Source of the DNA: Chondrilla cf. caribensis
Taxonomy: Eukaryota > Porifera > Demospongiae > Chondrillida > Chondrillidae
Assembly (NCBI GenBank): GCA_964020155.1
Contig: OZ026548.1
Span: forward strand, 3,956,397 to 4,020,396
Direction: 5' to 3'
Length of the DNA: 64,000 bases
Part shown: one piece after another, positions 39,108-53,045 of the stretch
Position numbering within the stretch: position 1 is the stretch's first letter
How the letters are laid out: every line of letters begins with the position of its first letter
The notes under the pieces: model-generated
Told to the model about the DNA's origin: nothing
The model's input: only the letters and a program-made list of their open reading frames with translations
Database searches by the model: none
Program-made: the position numbers and the translations under genes

Positions 39108-39302
39108 AACTAATTATTTTTGATTTGAATCTGCCTTGTGACGACTGGGAGTAAAATCATGATTTACATTGTTACATTACAAGATATTATTTTGAAATTT
39201 GTTTTGAGATAAGGAATCAATTATGACAATGATTTAACATTAATTTACACGAAATTAATATAATATTATACACGTATACACATGCACTTAGTCCCTATAT
39301 AG

Positions 39303-42300
39303 CTATGTACATACACCTGTGTGTGTATTGCTGAGTCTACTGACAATGTCCACTAAAGAAGTGCAAAGTACTTCAGTCTCTTCCCAACGACATTTAGCTG
39401 TTTGTGACGCAATGTTCTCGCAGCACGACAATATCTTCTTCAAATGCCTGCAGTACGTGGAGCCAGCAGTAGAATGATCACACAAAATACATACAAACTG
39501 ATGCATACTGAACAGGTGCTATGGATGAAATCACTATAACATAGATTTGAACATGTGTAATGTCACTATGTATCTATAATACAGTGGGTATCCACATTGC
39601 TGCAGTACACACAACACAATCCCTCACTTAACAAGCTGCTGTATGTCCAGTTTAGAGTAATTCTTGAGCACCTTCATCTGCCATGTGACAATCAACAAAC
39701 ACATCATGATGGAAAACTTGTATACCGAAAGCCTGTCAACCAAAACAACATCAGATTGTAACACAGACATTAGTTATAGTTGATTCACAGTGGGTCACCT
39801 TTGCAACAGTCTATGGTAATTGCTTCTCTGTCTAGATCTCAAAGACTTATCGTGAAATTGCTTGCACCGTTCAGTAGCCGTTGAGAATACCTGGTACACA
39901 ACATAGATCAATTGATAAAGAGTGAGGATCACAAACAGGAACTGAAATTGGCACTAAACATTTGGAAAATGCTCACATACTGTACATAATACCAGATAGA
40001 GGAAATTTCCGTGAGGTTTAATTACTACTTTTGCAATTTGATGGAATTTTAAAGAATGTTTTGCCTGGTGTAATGTGCATGCATGTACATACACATACAT
40101 TACATAGGACTCGTAAATTCACAAATTAAACAGAAAACGATTGCGTCTGAGCAAAATTATGATATTCCCTACTATGCATACGGCATTGTACATACAATAG
40201 CAGATGTAGGTGTTAAAATACTATTTTTAAGTGAAAATGGTCAATACCACATGGTATGGTGCACAGATCCAACATCTCAAATTATGTACATACATTGTAT
40301 AGGCATGCACGTGAGAGGATAGTGAGAATAGTGAGCTCTCTGGATGTACTATATTACCCCTTCTAACTGGAGTTTTATCTAGATCACCTGATTGGTTGAC
40401 TGTAGGCAAGAGACAATAATCTGTCGAAGTATCCCAACCACTTCCAGATGGTGACGGGGAGTGAACAGGGTCTGTACATGACTGCTCCACAGAGCTTGTA
40501 TGAAGGGACCTCCCTCAGTGAGGAATCTGCCAAGAGAAACAGGTACATGTAGTAAGTCATACATAAACAGTACGATATGCCAATATGCATACACCATTTA
40601 TACAAGAGTAGTATACTTGCTCTAATCTAGTTCTTGTGTCATGGTAGGCAGGAAGATTAAAGGAAAAAAGTAGTTCATAAAACCTCTACAGCACACTTGC
40701 AGTTACAAATACAGCACACTTGCAATCACGTTATTAATGATGCATCGCCCTTTCCATTAACTGATGAGACCAATTTCCTGTCACCAACAACATCAGCAAC
40801 AGCGAACAATGGAGCAATAACAAAATTGCCATCCCATGACACAAGCTAGTTATGTCCCTTCCACATGGGATGTGCAGCTATACAGTCACACTCAATCAAT
40901 CACCTCGGGCTGACACCCTTGGTAAGTCATTGAAAGTGTGACTGTATTAGCTGTACATCCCGTGTGGAAGGGACATGACTAATACTTGTTTACCCAAATA
41001 GCTACTATGATTGCAGTTGTCAGAAAACAATGAAGTCTATCAGGTTACTGTATGCACGTATAGTAGGAAGTATGCAGGGATGTTACAAACTTGTGTATGT
41101 CGCCCATGAATCCAATCTTTGCAGCAACCTCCATACAGCCTTCCCTGTATCTAGGTGGTGCATCCTCGAGAGATGAAGCCAAATCTTCTGGAGTTGGTAT
41201 AGTGTCCCACAGAGTAAGCTCTTCCATTGCAGACAGCACCTACAATGTACGTATTGCAAAAGGTTTGACAACAAGTGTCATACATAGTGAAGGTACATTC
41301 CACTGTACACAGGTGGAGCGATGGAACTGCACCATTTGTTTCAATAGCGAAGAAGGGTGAAAAAGAGACTTGTACTCCCTGAGGGTCCCAGCAGGTGTGG
41401 AATGAAGGGCATATTTGGAACACAACCTCACAGACACTTCCAGCACGAATTGAGCTATCTTGGGTGGGCAGGAAGTGAGATCAACCTGATGAAGAAATGC
41501 ATACTACAAGCACTTAGTAGCCGTCACGTGACTACAAAATACTATTACAACAAAGTGCTTCATTTCTCTGGTGTAAAATACAAACCAAGTTACATTTCAG
41601 TTGTTGTAATGAATATCGCTAATGCACTACGGCCTTATCCACCAAACCTTTTTTAATATGCTACAATTTCCCAGTACCAATAAATCTCTAACCAGAATTG
41701 TATAATATCCAGTTAATCGGCCAAACTCATTAATCCACCATTATTTCAAAAAATTGTGGCAGATTGACAAGTATTCACTGTATGTAGGCCTACACCTGTG
41801 CTGTGTGAGCTGACTATGAACACACAATGTGTACTGTTTAAGGTTGAACCTTGTTAACATGGAATCTCTCAGCAAAAATATCTTATCACAATACACTTGT
41901 CAATCCCTACATTTACAGCTAATGCACATACGTATAATATTATGTACATATGTACTATTGAAATGAAATACTGTCACCGTGAAATTTCGACATTATTCAT
42001 AGAATTTGTGCCGAGGAGGGTTCAAGTGCATAGCATGTGAGCACCATTGACACACAGTGTGTACTATTGTCCACACGGTGCAATCATACGTACATACCTC
42101 TCCATGGCTGACCCTATCTCTCAGTCTCAAACCAGCTGGGTGCACCAACAAGTCTTGCAGCATTTCCTAAACAATCCATAAATGGGCACAAATTAAGTGA
42201 CAAACAGTAAACAGTCACGTCCATCCACTTCACAGCACCATCATGGATGCACCAAGTTCACCGGGGACGTTATTACTGGCTCCATTCTCTAAACAAGGAC

Positions 42301-45300
42301 TCAGGATCTAATTCAAGACAATAATAACACACACATGAATGTACAGTGTGTACATGTATACACGAACAGATGTACACTATGTGGATATGTACATGTTCAT
42401 ATTAAATTTATAGAAGATAACATATGTACTTCACACATGCATGCACAATAAGTACACACAGTAGGCACAACTGTTCGTACCTCGTCAAATGTTGTAAATA
42501 ATAACGAAGACTATAAAAGAGATATGTACATAACATAAAGGTATACCAACGGCACACATTTCAACAGTATGGGCCGACCTCAGCTGTAAGGACTCTATGC
42601 GGACAATTATTGACTCGAGCGAATATTCTCCTTAAACCATGTTCTAGTTCAGGGAGTGTCAACACCACAAACAGTCCATACCTGTAGTGGGATGATAAAA
42701 ACGTACATACACGTGTGTATACTGTACATAGTGTCACGGACCAATTCCCTTTATCATTCCAAGGATTGTCACACAGAATAAAAAAACGCAGCCAATATGA
42801 GAAGATAACAGGGAGCATGTGCTTATTTAAACTGAAAAATACATAGATTCCCATTCCCAAAGCAGGTTGACAATAATATGGGAATCACCAAGCCATGAAA
42901 GGTATTTTATATTGGTGAAATCCATATAAAACATGTATCTAAATGGTATGCCGACTCGTATAATGCATTTTAATATAGTCGTATTGTCCAAAGTCACATT
43001 TTGCTTGAGTGCTCATGTACGTACACTGTGTATACATACATGTGTGTGAGTGTGTATGTGCAAGAATGTGTGCATGCAAATGCAAGTATGTGTACACATA
43101 TACATGTGTATGTACGTATGTTCATACATATGTACGTGTGTGGCAAGCATACATTACATGTACGTATATTTGTATTATTGTGGTGTATTACATTGTATAT
43201 AAGCTACTACTCAATCACCTTTTGGACTTCCACAGCATCATAGCTTCTTCCCAGATTGGTATCTTCATGTCATCAATGAAATCTGTCACACCAGTGAGTC
43301 CAGACAGCTCCAACTGCGAATAGCAGACATTTTCCAACACACTCAACTGCTTGAACTCTGCCTGAGATCTGTGGCTCAATTCCGAGGCATACCAGGTCCT
43401 CTCCAGCAGTGCTCCAATGCTCACTATTATAGTCAGTAATAGCATTGCATACCTAGATTATAAATAAAGTATAAAGGTGACTGTAACCTGCTATATATTC
43501 CACAATTTCTCACTGCAATACAGTTCTACTGTACAAGTAATCAAGATCTGTACACTCTGTGGACACAGAAATAGGCTGCAGGACAACATTTTGCATTCTA
43601 CCATGTGACAATACATATTAAAACTACTTTCTATATGTACGTATCAATACAATAAGCCACATCCATGTTTTAAATACTACTAAACCCATGTTGCCAGCCT
43701 CTTTCCTTGATCATTTTCTAGCAAAAGCAGAAAAGGGGTCTAGTCCACAATCCCATTTTTCCTTACTGATGTTTGCTAGAGAAAATGACACTGTTTACGA
43801 TTGATTGTTTTGAAGTTTAACCTTCTAAAGCTTCCAATACCGTATAGTGGGAAATTTTCACAGGACAATTTTTTTGCAGATTTCGCATTTGGCCTATTAT
43901 CTGCAAAAATAAAATCTGCAAATTAGGTGTTCTCGTTGTTCCATTGCATAACTATGGCCAGCATCCGCAAAAATTTTATCCACAAATTTTCGTTTCTGGA
44001 GTCATCTGCAAAATTTTGTCCTGAGAAAATTTCCTACTATACAGTAGAGAGTAGTCTGGAATACTAGACCATCCTAGTAACTCATGGGTGATTGTTAGGA
44101 CAGTCGTAGCAGACCAGACTAGGTAGAGCATGCTCGGAGGAAGGTAGAGGCAATACATGACCACTACTGTACAGTACAAGCTACGTACTGTGGGTGGAGC
44201 TCTTTAGGAATAAAAAATCCATGCCAGGTAATGTTTCTCAAGTTGAGAGTTGTCGGAGGCCCCATTAAACAGGACAGTAGGTATATCTGAGTAAAAACAA
44301 AACATTGAAACATAAACAGTTCCATCACCACTTGTGAAGGTGGTATCATGTTCAGTGAATTGTAGTTAATCCCCTGCAATTTGTTCTCAGAAGATATGGC
44401 AAATTAATGAGTTTGGAGAATTAATTGGATGCTCATTCCTGTTTATATGCTATCTATGGGTAAATAGAAATAGTAACAGATGAAAAAATTCGACTAATAA
44501 AGCAGTGATGGATTAATAAGACTTTATGGTACATACATATAACATTGACACATTAGACATTCATTTGATTGTTGAGCTCTGTGTAGACTGTAGTTTTCAC
44601 TCCAATGCTTACTACATACTCAATCTTGAAAAGGCGACTGCTTCTTTAACACAGACACCAATGCATGCTAGCATAATACAGTGTATACATTACGTCCATA
44701 TAAGTTGTAAAGTACCCAGTCAACATTCCCCTCACAAATACATTGCAAATACCCGACTAACAGGAGCAGGTCCCAGCAACTGACATAGTTCATCCTTTGC
44801 CAATAGGTCCTTGAGCAAGGATGGACATTTCTCATCTACGTATTTGTTAAGCGTAGAGATGAGAGGTTTAAAACCTCATATACAATATGAAATGAGACGC
44901 TACAATGTTAATTTGGTCTGCCTCAATTCCATTCCACACACACATACAGTGAATTAACAAACAGTATATGTAGGAAAATTTGGTGGATAAAGGATTATCC
45001 AAATCATTATGTGCACCAAATAAACTCCTGCATAGGCAGATGAAGTCGTGGTAGATCAACAAGAATTCACTCTACCTACTGGTGGATGTGTACATACATC
45101 TACAGTAATTTATACACAGGTACAAACTTTGAGTACAGCTACGTACGTATAGTAAATACTTAACAGAGTGAACCAAAACAAGTGATAATATAAAACTACA
45201 CAGCAGAGTAGTTCACAGTTGGTACGACTCACCTCCAGACACACAGATGTACAACTATGATAAAAGAGAAGAGGTCCACTAGTAGCATTTTGAATCTAGC

Positions 45301-45481
45301 AAGAGGAATGACCAACTCACATCACCTAAGGCCCGCTCAAGAAATGAAGTTGACAGTAGCACAGATAAAACTGCACCACATGGTCTTCCAGACTTCAAAG
45401 CATGAAGACTCTCCACTATCTCCTAAGATAAATGGTGCAACATGCAATACGCTTATAATATGAAATAGTGATAATAATCCT

Positions 45482-45546
<65 letters not shown>

Positions 45547-46058
45547 CGCGCGCGTACACACACAAACAGTATGCAAACACACAGACGTGCACCGTGACAC
45601 AAAACCACACCAATGCATACACAACTGTGTCCTGTCCATTGAATGAGATGACTAAAACGAGATTTCAACATGTACTCCTCAATAGGTAGTTCCAATATTA
45701 CAGCCATTTCAGCAGCAATTTCTTTCACACTGAATACACCTTTCGTTGGGTTAGTCATATTCTGATCAACTACGAAGAATTACATCGTACATACGTGTGA
45801 GACGATAACTGGTCCACGAATGCGCTCCTTGTAGCATGTGGCTATTAAATGCAGCAGTTCGTGGAACTTTTGCGCTACGCTAACGAGTTACAGCTTACCA
45901 CTTTTAATCACCGATTCAATCTCATCCCACTTCAGAGATAAATCCAAAGCAAGGAATCTTCCAGTTATGTAGGACGTTCCTGGTGGCACGGCAACAATTA
46001 GCTCGTAAACATCGTGCGAAAGGTAGCTATAGGTACAAGACGCGGTTTTGACGGCCAT
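39303..46058 (-). CDS. ERMARD: ERMARD-like protein (DUF4209 family)
   Basis: Start ATG at 46,058. Exons I can place: 45,899-46,058, 45,621-45,769, 45,321-45,422, 44,762-about 44,833, 44,189-44,286, 43,219-43,452, 42,579-42,681, 42,239-42,286, 42,098-42,166, about 41,311-41,490, 41,091-41,239, 40,388-40,526 and 39,303-39,447 (TAG). ERMARD is an ER-associated protein linked to periventricular heterotopia in people; its biochemical role is poorly known. Diagnostic segments: [38 protein letters not shown] (the DUF4209 'LNLRN..HG' signature), [19 protein letters not shown] and LRDRVSHGE, in the same order as in the vertebrate protein. The expected VFLLIG after LERALGD was not found, so one small exon may be missed. 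Several exon borders in the 3' half are approximate. Starts 165 bp after the NDC80 stop. Confidence 0.82.
40645..40980 (-). mobile_element. Composite hairpin element, copy in ERMARD region
   Basis: 40,848-40,980 is a 133-bp hairpin with arms AGTTATGTCCCTTCCACA...; 40,645-40,847 carries CAGCACACTTGCA repeats and a GACAGGAAATTGGT-type segment. The whole block is the reverse complement of 60,338-60,690. Non-coding. Confidence 0.8.
43838..44046. mobile_element. Palindromic MITE, TACCGTATAGTGGGAAATTT ends
   Basis: About 209 bp; the right end is the complement of TACTGTATAGTAGGAAATTT. The interior holds TGCAGATTT/AAATCTGCA words and GTTCTCGTTGTTCCAT. A full second copy is at 62,373-62,567 and a partial one at 15,430-15,512. 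Confidence 0.8.
45485..45545. repeat. (CA)n microsatellite in ERMARD intron 2
   Basis: Pure CA run of about 60 bp, then a CGCGCGCG patch. Produces spurious reading frames on both strands. Confidence 0.95.
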
Positions 46059-46223
46059 GTTACATATCGATTGCGCAACGACACGAACGCAGAATATTAT
46101 AATATAGCGACCATACATACGTACGTAGATTAGATGAAAGCAAGATAAACTGTTCACAAATAATACATAAAATATGAAAAACCATAAACACGAACAATAG
46201 AATCTTAGTAATTCCGCCAAGGA

Positions 46224-49200
46224 TTACTTAAGGTACTTCCTATCCACTTGAACAAACACAGCAGAATTCAGAATGTGGCGTTCTTCTTCCACCTTCTCGA
46301 GTGATTCTTTGACATAAGCCTTGAGACAAACAAGGAGTGTCAATTCATAGTCTGTTGTAATACAAACAATCGGTGAGACATACTATACTTACTTTAGATG
46401 TTTCAGCAAAGTCACATGCAGCAGTACAAAGATCTTTCAATGATGCAAGCTCTTTTCGAACTTCCTTCTCCTTTTCTGCCCTTGTGGCTTCATACCTTCA
46501 TAAACCAGACAGACCAGTTAAAGTTTTGATGGATAGGATAATACACATATGAACAATGAAACACTCACTTCTTCTGCAGCTCATACAAATCACGTTTAGC
46601 CTGTATCTGTATTGCGCTAGTTTCAGCACTGATCTCATTCCTCTCTCTCTCGATGAGCTGCTTCTCACTAGCTTCTGATCTCATTACTTCTTCTAAAACC
46701 TGGAAGATGTGTATCACAAATAATCAATATCACCAGGAACACAGTGAACCTGTACACAAAAACCATGTCAGATGTACATTTGTACTGTATGTGTGTACCA
46801 TGACCAAACACACACCTTTTCTTTTCTCTCAACTTCTTGTGTTTTAATATCAAGAGTTGCCTGCATGTTGTTGAGCTCAATCTGCTGCTTCAATACTTCT
46901 TCATGGAGCTATATATGTTTATAACCATACATACATGTATGTTCGTGTGTTCATATGTAAGTAGGCTATGAACGTATGTCACATGCTGCATATATACAGA
47001 TACATGCCCATGATAGTTTGGTACACATTCATCACAATTATAACTAACAATTAGTTGCTAGGTAACTGACAAATTTAAATAACAATCATTATACGTACAT
47101 AAGCGCGCAAATAGCAGATATTTGTACACTTCACACTTTTATCTGCCCACGTAACACACCACATACTATAGATGCACAATAAACACTGAAAAAAGTAACC
47201 AATGGTGTGTTGTACTTACAGTAGCTATAGTCTCTTCTGTGCCAACACTCTCTTTATCACATGCAGAAATGAGGCTTGTGAGGCGATCAATAGCTGATTC
47301 CAATTCATCCTAATTGAAATAACATCACACAATTACACAACATCACTCACTCAAAGATAAAAGCTGTGTATTTTGTACAAGTACAGTAGTTATACAATAA
47401 GCAAACTTGTATCCTGGTTGAGGGGAGGATCAAAGAGAAATCTGTGCGCACATAAGCCATGTAGCACAGGTCAGTGATACAACACAGGTCACCAGACAGG
47501 TTTCATTGTTAGGATTAATTGCGTGAGAACAAGGCAGGAAATTAGTAATCACATTTCTATTATAATATAATATGTTGTATTGGACTATGCGCATATTTGC
47601 TGTATAAATAGTCTATCATTCACCACACCAGGATACAAGATAGTTAAATACATGAATGAGCAAGTATCAGCAAGTTTACATTTGTAAATGTACATGCATA
47701 CATGTATGCACACCTTAAGGATTACTACTTGTCTCTTGAGATTCTCAATGGAATTGGCATCTACTTTGCCATCCTTCGCATGTTCTAAGGCAGTAAACTT
47801 GGTTCCCAGTGACGATGACAGCCATTGAACTTTGTCATTGATTTGTTTCGTCGCTGTCGTTACTTCTCTGAGGCTTTCATTATAACGCATCAGCACTTCA
47901 TTGCGCATCGTAACCTTTTCCTCCTCCACTTGCCGTTGTTCAGAAAGTGTATTTTCGGCCATTAACCGATCATCATACATTCTTTGAGCTTCATCAGCAC
48001 TAAGAGGCTGACTTGCTATGATACCCTATAAAGAGAGATACACAGAGTGCATGTACAGTGTAATTTGCTCAAAAATGTTTTTAAAGTCTAAAACTAACCT
48101 CCAGCTCTTTGATCTTCTCTCTTGCATTTAAAATGTCATTCTCTATAATACATATGTACATATATGCACTTAAAACAAGGTGTCTATATACATATGCACA
48201 AATAAACATGTACACATATGTATTATAAGACAATACTAAAATGAGCCCTGATTTACACATACAAACATGGGCACGCATGTACGTATGTACAAATCACCTA
48301 TAGCTATCACGTCATCAGCAAGGTCCTTCACATGAGCTGAATACTGATGCACTTGGGAAACAAGATCCTCTTCTACAAGCTTGGCAAACTTATCTCTAAT
48401 GATATCGTCACAAGAGAATTACAGTATATATATTGTAAGTTTATCCACATGTTTGCATGTGCAAGCAATAAGAGCAATTACATACCTTTGTGCCGTTTTC
48501 CTCTCCAACTCTTCTTGTATTGGAGGTATCTGACAAGCACAACAACATATTTGCACACATGTACAAAAGTATGTACTATAATATATACACAACATGTATG
48601 TAAAAATACTCAGGTACATCTGTGTGGAATTTGAGAAGCATGACTACAAAACCTGCAAATCTTAACTACCAAGTATCTACAATGTTGGATTGCAGCATAT
48701 GTGTGTATTCATGCACATGATCAAGAATGATTATGACTCTGAGGCTGTTCAACTACACAGGTGTGTTCGATTCATGAATATACTGTGAGGAAGACAAACC
48801 CTCATCTCATCTTTTGATCTACACACATACGTACGTACATATGTACCATGATACATTTCATCTGTATGCATACATAAATACGTACATACCTTGCTCTGCG
48901 AGAGAACTGCCACAGCTTCCTTTAATTCTTCATTCTCAGCTAGAAGTTGTTCATTTTCTAAGTGAAACAGCACTTAAAAGTCATCAATCTGCACCAAACA
49001 CACATTGGTCACACACAAGCAAGTATACCTTCCAACGCTATATCATGTGCTGACCCTGGAACAGAAACATAGCAACACATTGAATCAGAAGGATAAAAGG
49101 AAATGGTATTAACAGCCACACTTACGCAAGCCACTCTTGAACATGTCAAGCTCTCGTCCAAATTTGTCACTATCCTGTCCTTCATTTATAAAAACATTAT

Positions 49201-50551
49201 ACATTATGGTCACCGAGCGATAATACACTTCACTTTCAGTTGGACCATCATCCATGAAGTCACGAGGAAAGCAAATATTATTGGCTTTTGACGGAACATC
49301 TATATTTACCAACTACAAGTGAATACATAGGCAAGTATATAATAAAAAATACAAACACATACGTACATAAACATGTACACATTAAATATCGTCAATAATT
49401 ACACAAATCTATAAATCATGTATCATGTATTCATATTTACAGCATTTATATAATGTACGTACATAATCATATCTTATACAGATGGAGACATACGTATACA
49501 CGTGTACATATGTACATAAAACAGGGATATACGTACATACACTCCATTTTGACTGAAGACACTAACCTCTATGAGCCAGGTTAATACTCCAACAAGGATT
49601 GGCCAGGCATGTGGACTGCCTACCGATTTCAGGCAGCTCTTGGCAACAGTGAATGGATAACCTAGGTAACCTAAGGTCCTTGGGACTTCCTCTTCCATCT
49701 TGGCACCAGTTATGGTCATGGTTGGATGGATTCTCTCAAGTAAAAACTACAAATTGAAATGCCAAATGGAATTCAACCCCCCCTCCCACACACACATACG
49801 GACACGAACGCACGTTGAAAATTCCACAGAATTCTTTACCAGATGGTGACTGCAGATTTTGGTAGGTGAGTGAATGAGGATAACCATTCTCTCTGAGAAA
49901 CTACATGATCAAAGCGGACATTAACTGATCACTAACCAATGTACGTACGTATGCGACTATTCACAAGCATGCAACCACTAACAGCTAATATCTTCTTGAT
50001 TGACTGACTCAAAAAAGCTACAGGATGAAACACATAAGTGATAAAGAACAAGTGAAGTGTGATGAACCTTGAGAACTTGGAGAGCTCGCTGTTATACCTT
50101 TATCATTCAATGGTCTGGGGTCTTTCTTGATTTGAGGGCCAGGACCACGACCATAGAGTGATGATCTAGACCTGTTGTGGAATACATAGGTTTACCGGTT
50201 TTATGTTCGATGCTCGAATGACCTAACCAAACCCTTTTTGTCTGCTTACCCCCGTCTGTCCGCAGCAGTGCCTCCAATCGTACTTCTGCCAGTATGGCCG
50301 TAGCTCACAGACGGCCTTGGCAAAGGATTCAGTGATTTTTTCGGCTTTATGGACTCCCTAGGTTTGGACTTTGGCAGGTTTGAAGGCTTGGGGATTCCGG
50401 CAACAGACTTTTTTCCACCACCTGTTGCGCCCGCCTTAACATTACGTTTAACTTCTTTATTTTCTTGTGGCTCGGCAACATCAACTCTGCTAGGTGGTGG
50501 CAAAGCCACTGAACCAACACCGAAGCTGACTCGAGAAGTTCTCTTCGACAT
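46224..50551 (-). CDS. NDC80: NDC80/HEC1 kinetochore protein
   Basis: ATG at 50,551; first exons 50,250-50,551, 50,098-50,171 and 49,983-50,017, phases agreeing; stop TAA at 46,224-46,226. NDC80 is the microtubule-binding subunit of the Ndc80 complex at the outer kinetochore. The basic, S/P/K-rich tail (MSKRTSRVSFGVGS...) leads into RPLNDK and then the calponin-homology region: AFLSQSIKKILA, FLRENGYPHSLTYQNLQSPS, and KMEEEVPRTLGYLGYPFTVA with VGSPHAWPILVGVLTWLIE. Downstream exons down to 46.2 kb encode long charged helices (for example EKVTMRNEVLMRYNESLREV), as expected of the coiled-coil rod. I have not placed every rod exon. Divergent from DCPS, with ATGs 63 bp apart. Confidence 0.88.
47407..47638. 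mobile_element. TTGTATCCTGGT-ended MITE, copy 1
   Basis: TTGTATCCTGGTTG at the left and ACCAGGATACAA at the right form perfect 12-bp ends. The interior has ACAGGTTTCATTG and AACAAGGCAGGAAATTAGTA. Related copies are at 54,799-54,998 and 63,495-63,735. Lies in an NDC80 intron. Confidence 0.75.
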
Positions 50552-50614
50552 GCTTTCCCGCCAAAATTGAAATCGACAGCTTGGAAACGCGTATTATCGA
50601 AGTGATAACGCGGA
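50552..50614. promoter_or_regulatory. 63-bp divergent promoter gap between NDC80 and DCPS
   Basis: The two start codons face away from each other and only 63 bp lie between them. The gap has no TATA box and includes GGAAACGCG and GATAACGCGG. TTTCCCGCCAAA, an E2F-type sequence (TTTSSCGC) on the + strand, lies at about 50,552-50,565, right at the NDC80 start. A shared promoter is inferred from the spacing. Confidence 0.6.
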
Positions 50615-52687
50615 ATGGCGACACCTGTCCCAACGATCAATTCTCTGGATGAATTCGTCTTCGAAAGAGTTCTGAGCAAGGACACTAATTCCAAAACGTG
50701 CTCTTTGTTAATGAAAACAAAAAAGGATGGACTCCAGGCAGTAATTTTGATTGAAAAAGCTCCATTTTCAGATTGTGATTTTGGTCCTCTTTTGGAAGGG
50801 CAACTACAGCTCGATAGAGTGTTTCAAAACGACATCTACTCTCAGCATATAGCTAACCTACCTCTACCATATGCTCAAGCTAAGTTCACTATAATTTGTC
50901 CATGCACAGAGAAACATATCCGGAAGTATTCGAAACAGGAGGTCTATTGTATAAGGGAAACTCCCGCGGACTACATCAATGTTACAGAACCTTTCTTGCA
51001 GAAACATCAATTCGACATGAAGGTATGGTACACAGTATAATACTGCATGAGTACCACATTACTCAACTCTTGGAATATACCCTTATAAATGTACTATTTC
51101 ACTAGTACTACATCAATGCAACGGGGATTCACGTACGGCAGGCTGGGGTATCATAGCGGAGGTGTCCTTAGACACACACAGTTGATATTGAGCTGTGAAC
51201 AACATAAGCAACAACACTTGAACACATATCTTTGTGTATAATTCAGAGAAGAACTTGTACCAATAGCTGAGAGTGCTCAAGGCTGGTAATCCACGACCCT
51301 GGCCTTCCAAGTGACCCTCACTCTACTCTAATAGAGGAATAGATAGTCTAATCTATTACTGCTCTTCAGTTGTTGTTACTGGTTGGATATCATGATGACT
51401 TTACCTTGTACTTTGACCTTTATTTGTATCTTGTACAAAGAGTGAAATTCAGAATCTGATTCTTGGAATCCCGTTGGAATCCAGTAACTTCAATCTGGTG
51501 TACACTATTACTTGATTTAATTCTGAGATGTCAAGACTTGATCATGTTGTATCTTTGTTTTGCTGTAGTGGGTTTATAATATTTTGGAAGGAAAGGCCGA
51601 AGTGGATCGTGTTTTGTACAATGATCCCGATCCTAATTCTGGATTTATGCTTCTCCCAGATTTGAAGTGGGATCAAAGCCAATTGGAGAACCTTTATGTT
51701 ACAGGCCTTATCCGACAACCCATCCGATCCATGAGGGAACTTAGAAGTGGTCACTTGCCTTTGCTCAAGAAACTAGCTACTAAAGGAAAGGTGTGTATAT
51801 TATGAGCCTGTGTGGAAGGGTGTGTGGATATGTGTAATCACTGCCCCATATGATGTATGACCTGAACCTATACTTGAGTAAATATTATATACCTATTTTC
51901 ATACAATTCATCTATGAAGGTTGTTACTGATATACAAGTGTCCTTGAACACTTCGTACAAGTGGGCTCTTAATTGTGAGGACTTATGTGGGCTCTAAATT
52001 GTGTTGTTATGTAGCGGGCTCCTAGTTGAGAGATAGTTATGATGACACTTTTGGCTTGCAAATTTTATGATGCTGATCCTCCTATTTGCTGCTCTAGAAT
52101 GACCAGGATTAAACACCAATGTATGTATATAGTGCATGTGTTCCACCCCTCTCTATTACATGGGTACCACTTGCACTGGATCATGTGTACAATGTTTTGT
52201 GATCATGATGTTTGTAGTCTTCCATTCAGTATCTCTCTATAGCTCTAATATTTGTATGTATTTGTACATGTGAATGTGAAAACAGTTCTCACTTTATAAT
52301 AGTTTATATGTAGTATATATGTATGTACATGCATGTGCATGTGGCACTAAGAGTACATTGGGTCTACACTGTAATTCCATAATAATATATACAACTTATG
52401 TGTTTTCACAGGAGGTTGTGAGGTCAAAGTATGGAGTGCGTCCTTGTCAACTGAGAGTGTACTTCCACTACCAGCCTACCTACTACCACCTTCATGTACA
52501 CTACACTCATATGTGCTATTGGGACCACGGCTGCTCACCTGAAAGGGCTCATCTGGTGGAAGACGTCATCGATAACATCGAAAGAGATTCGGATTACTAT
52601 GTTAAATGTAGTTTAACTTTTCTTGCTAAAGAACTAGACCTCTTAACTGAGGAGTACATGAAGCACAAGCCGGAATTTTTTCAGTAA
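50615..52687 (+). CDS. DCPS: DCPS scavenger mRNA-decapping enzyme (HIT family)
   Basis: Exons: 50,615-51,022, 51,569-51,790 and 52,412-52,687; 906 nt, 301 residues (human 337; the difference is mostly at the N-terminus). DCPS hydrolyses m7GpppN left after 3'-to-5' mRNA decay, giving m7GMP. The HIT motif HLHVH is at about residues 236-240, in YYHLHVHYTHM, with the middle histidine the expected nucleophile. Other family segments: PFLQKHQFDMK, WVYNILEGKAEVDRV, GFMLLPDLKWD and ERAHLVEDVIDNIE. The human motif continues into FTALG; here it is YTHMCYWDHGCSPERAH. Both introns have GT-AG borders and phase 0. Confidence 0.93.
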
Positions 52688-53045
52688 TCTCACATGGAAA
52701 GTCAAACATTTGTACAATCTAGATTAATTAATACTGTACATCGAATTATAATTATTATTCTTTGATGGTGTATGTATACATTTGTAATTGATTGAGTTCT
52801 TAAATAATTCTTGATATGTTGACCTTTCTCTTTGATATTATATGTCATTATTGATTGGTCTCGTTCTGAAATATGAATGTGATGTGCCTTTCAGCTGCCA
52901 TCAACATGTTGTCCTGTGTATACAGTGTATGGTACATAGTAAACAGATGTACACACACACATACACCAGTATATATACTACATTCTGTAGTGCCCTTATG
53001 CATATGTATGTAGTACATGTATATTGTGTACATATATAATATGTA

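Noticed and set aside
45480..45620. Extension of ERMARD exon 2 through [15 protein letters not shown] into the CA tract
   Set aside because: The continuation becomes Cys-Val repeat. A GTATGC donor at 45,620 joins in phase to the next conserved exon ([12 protein letters not shown]).
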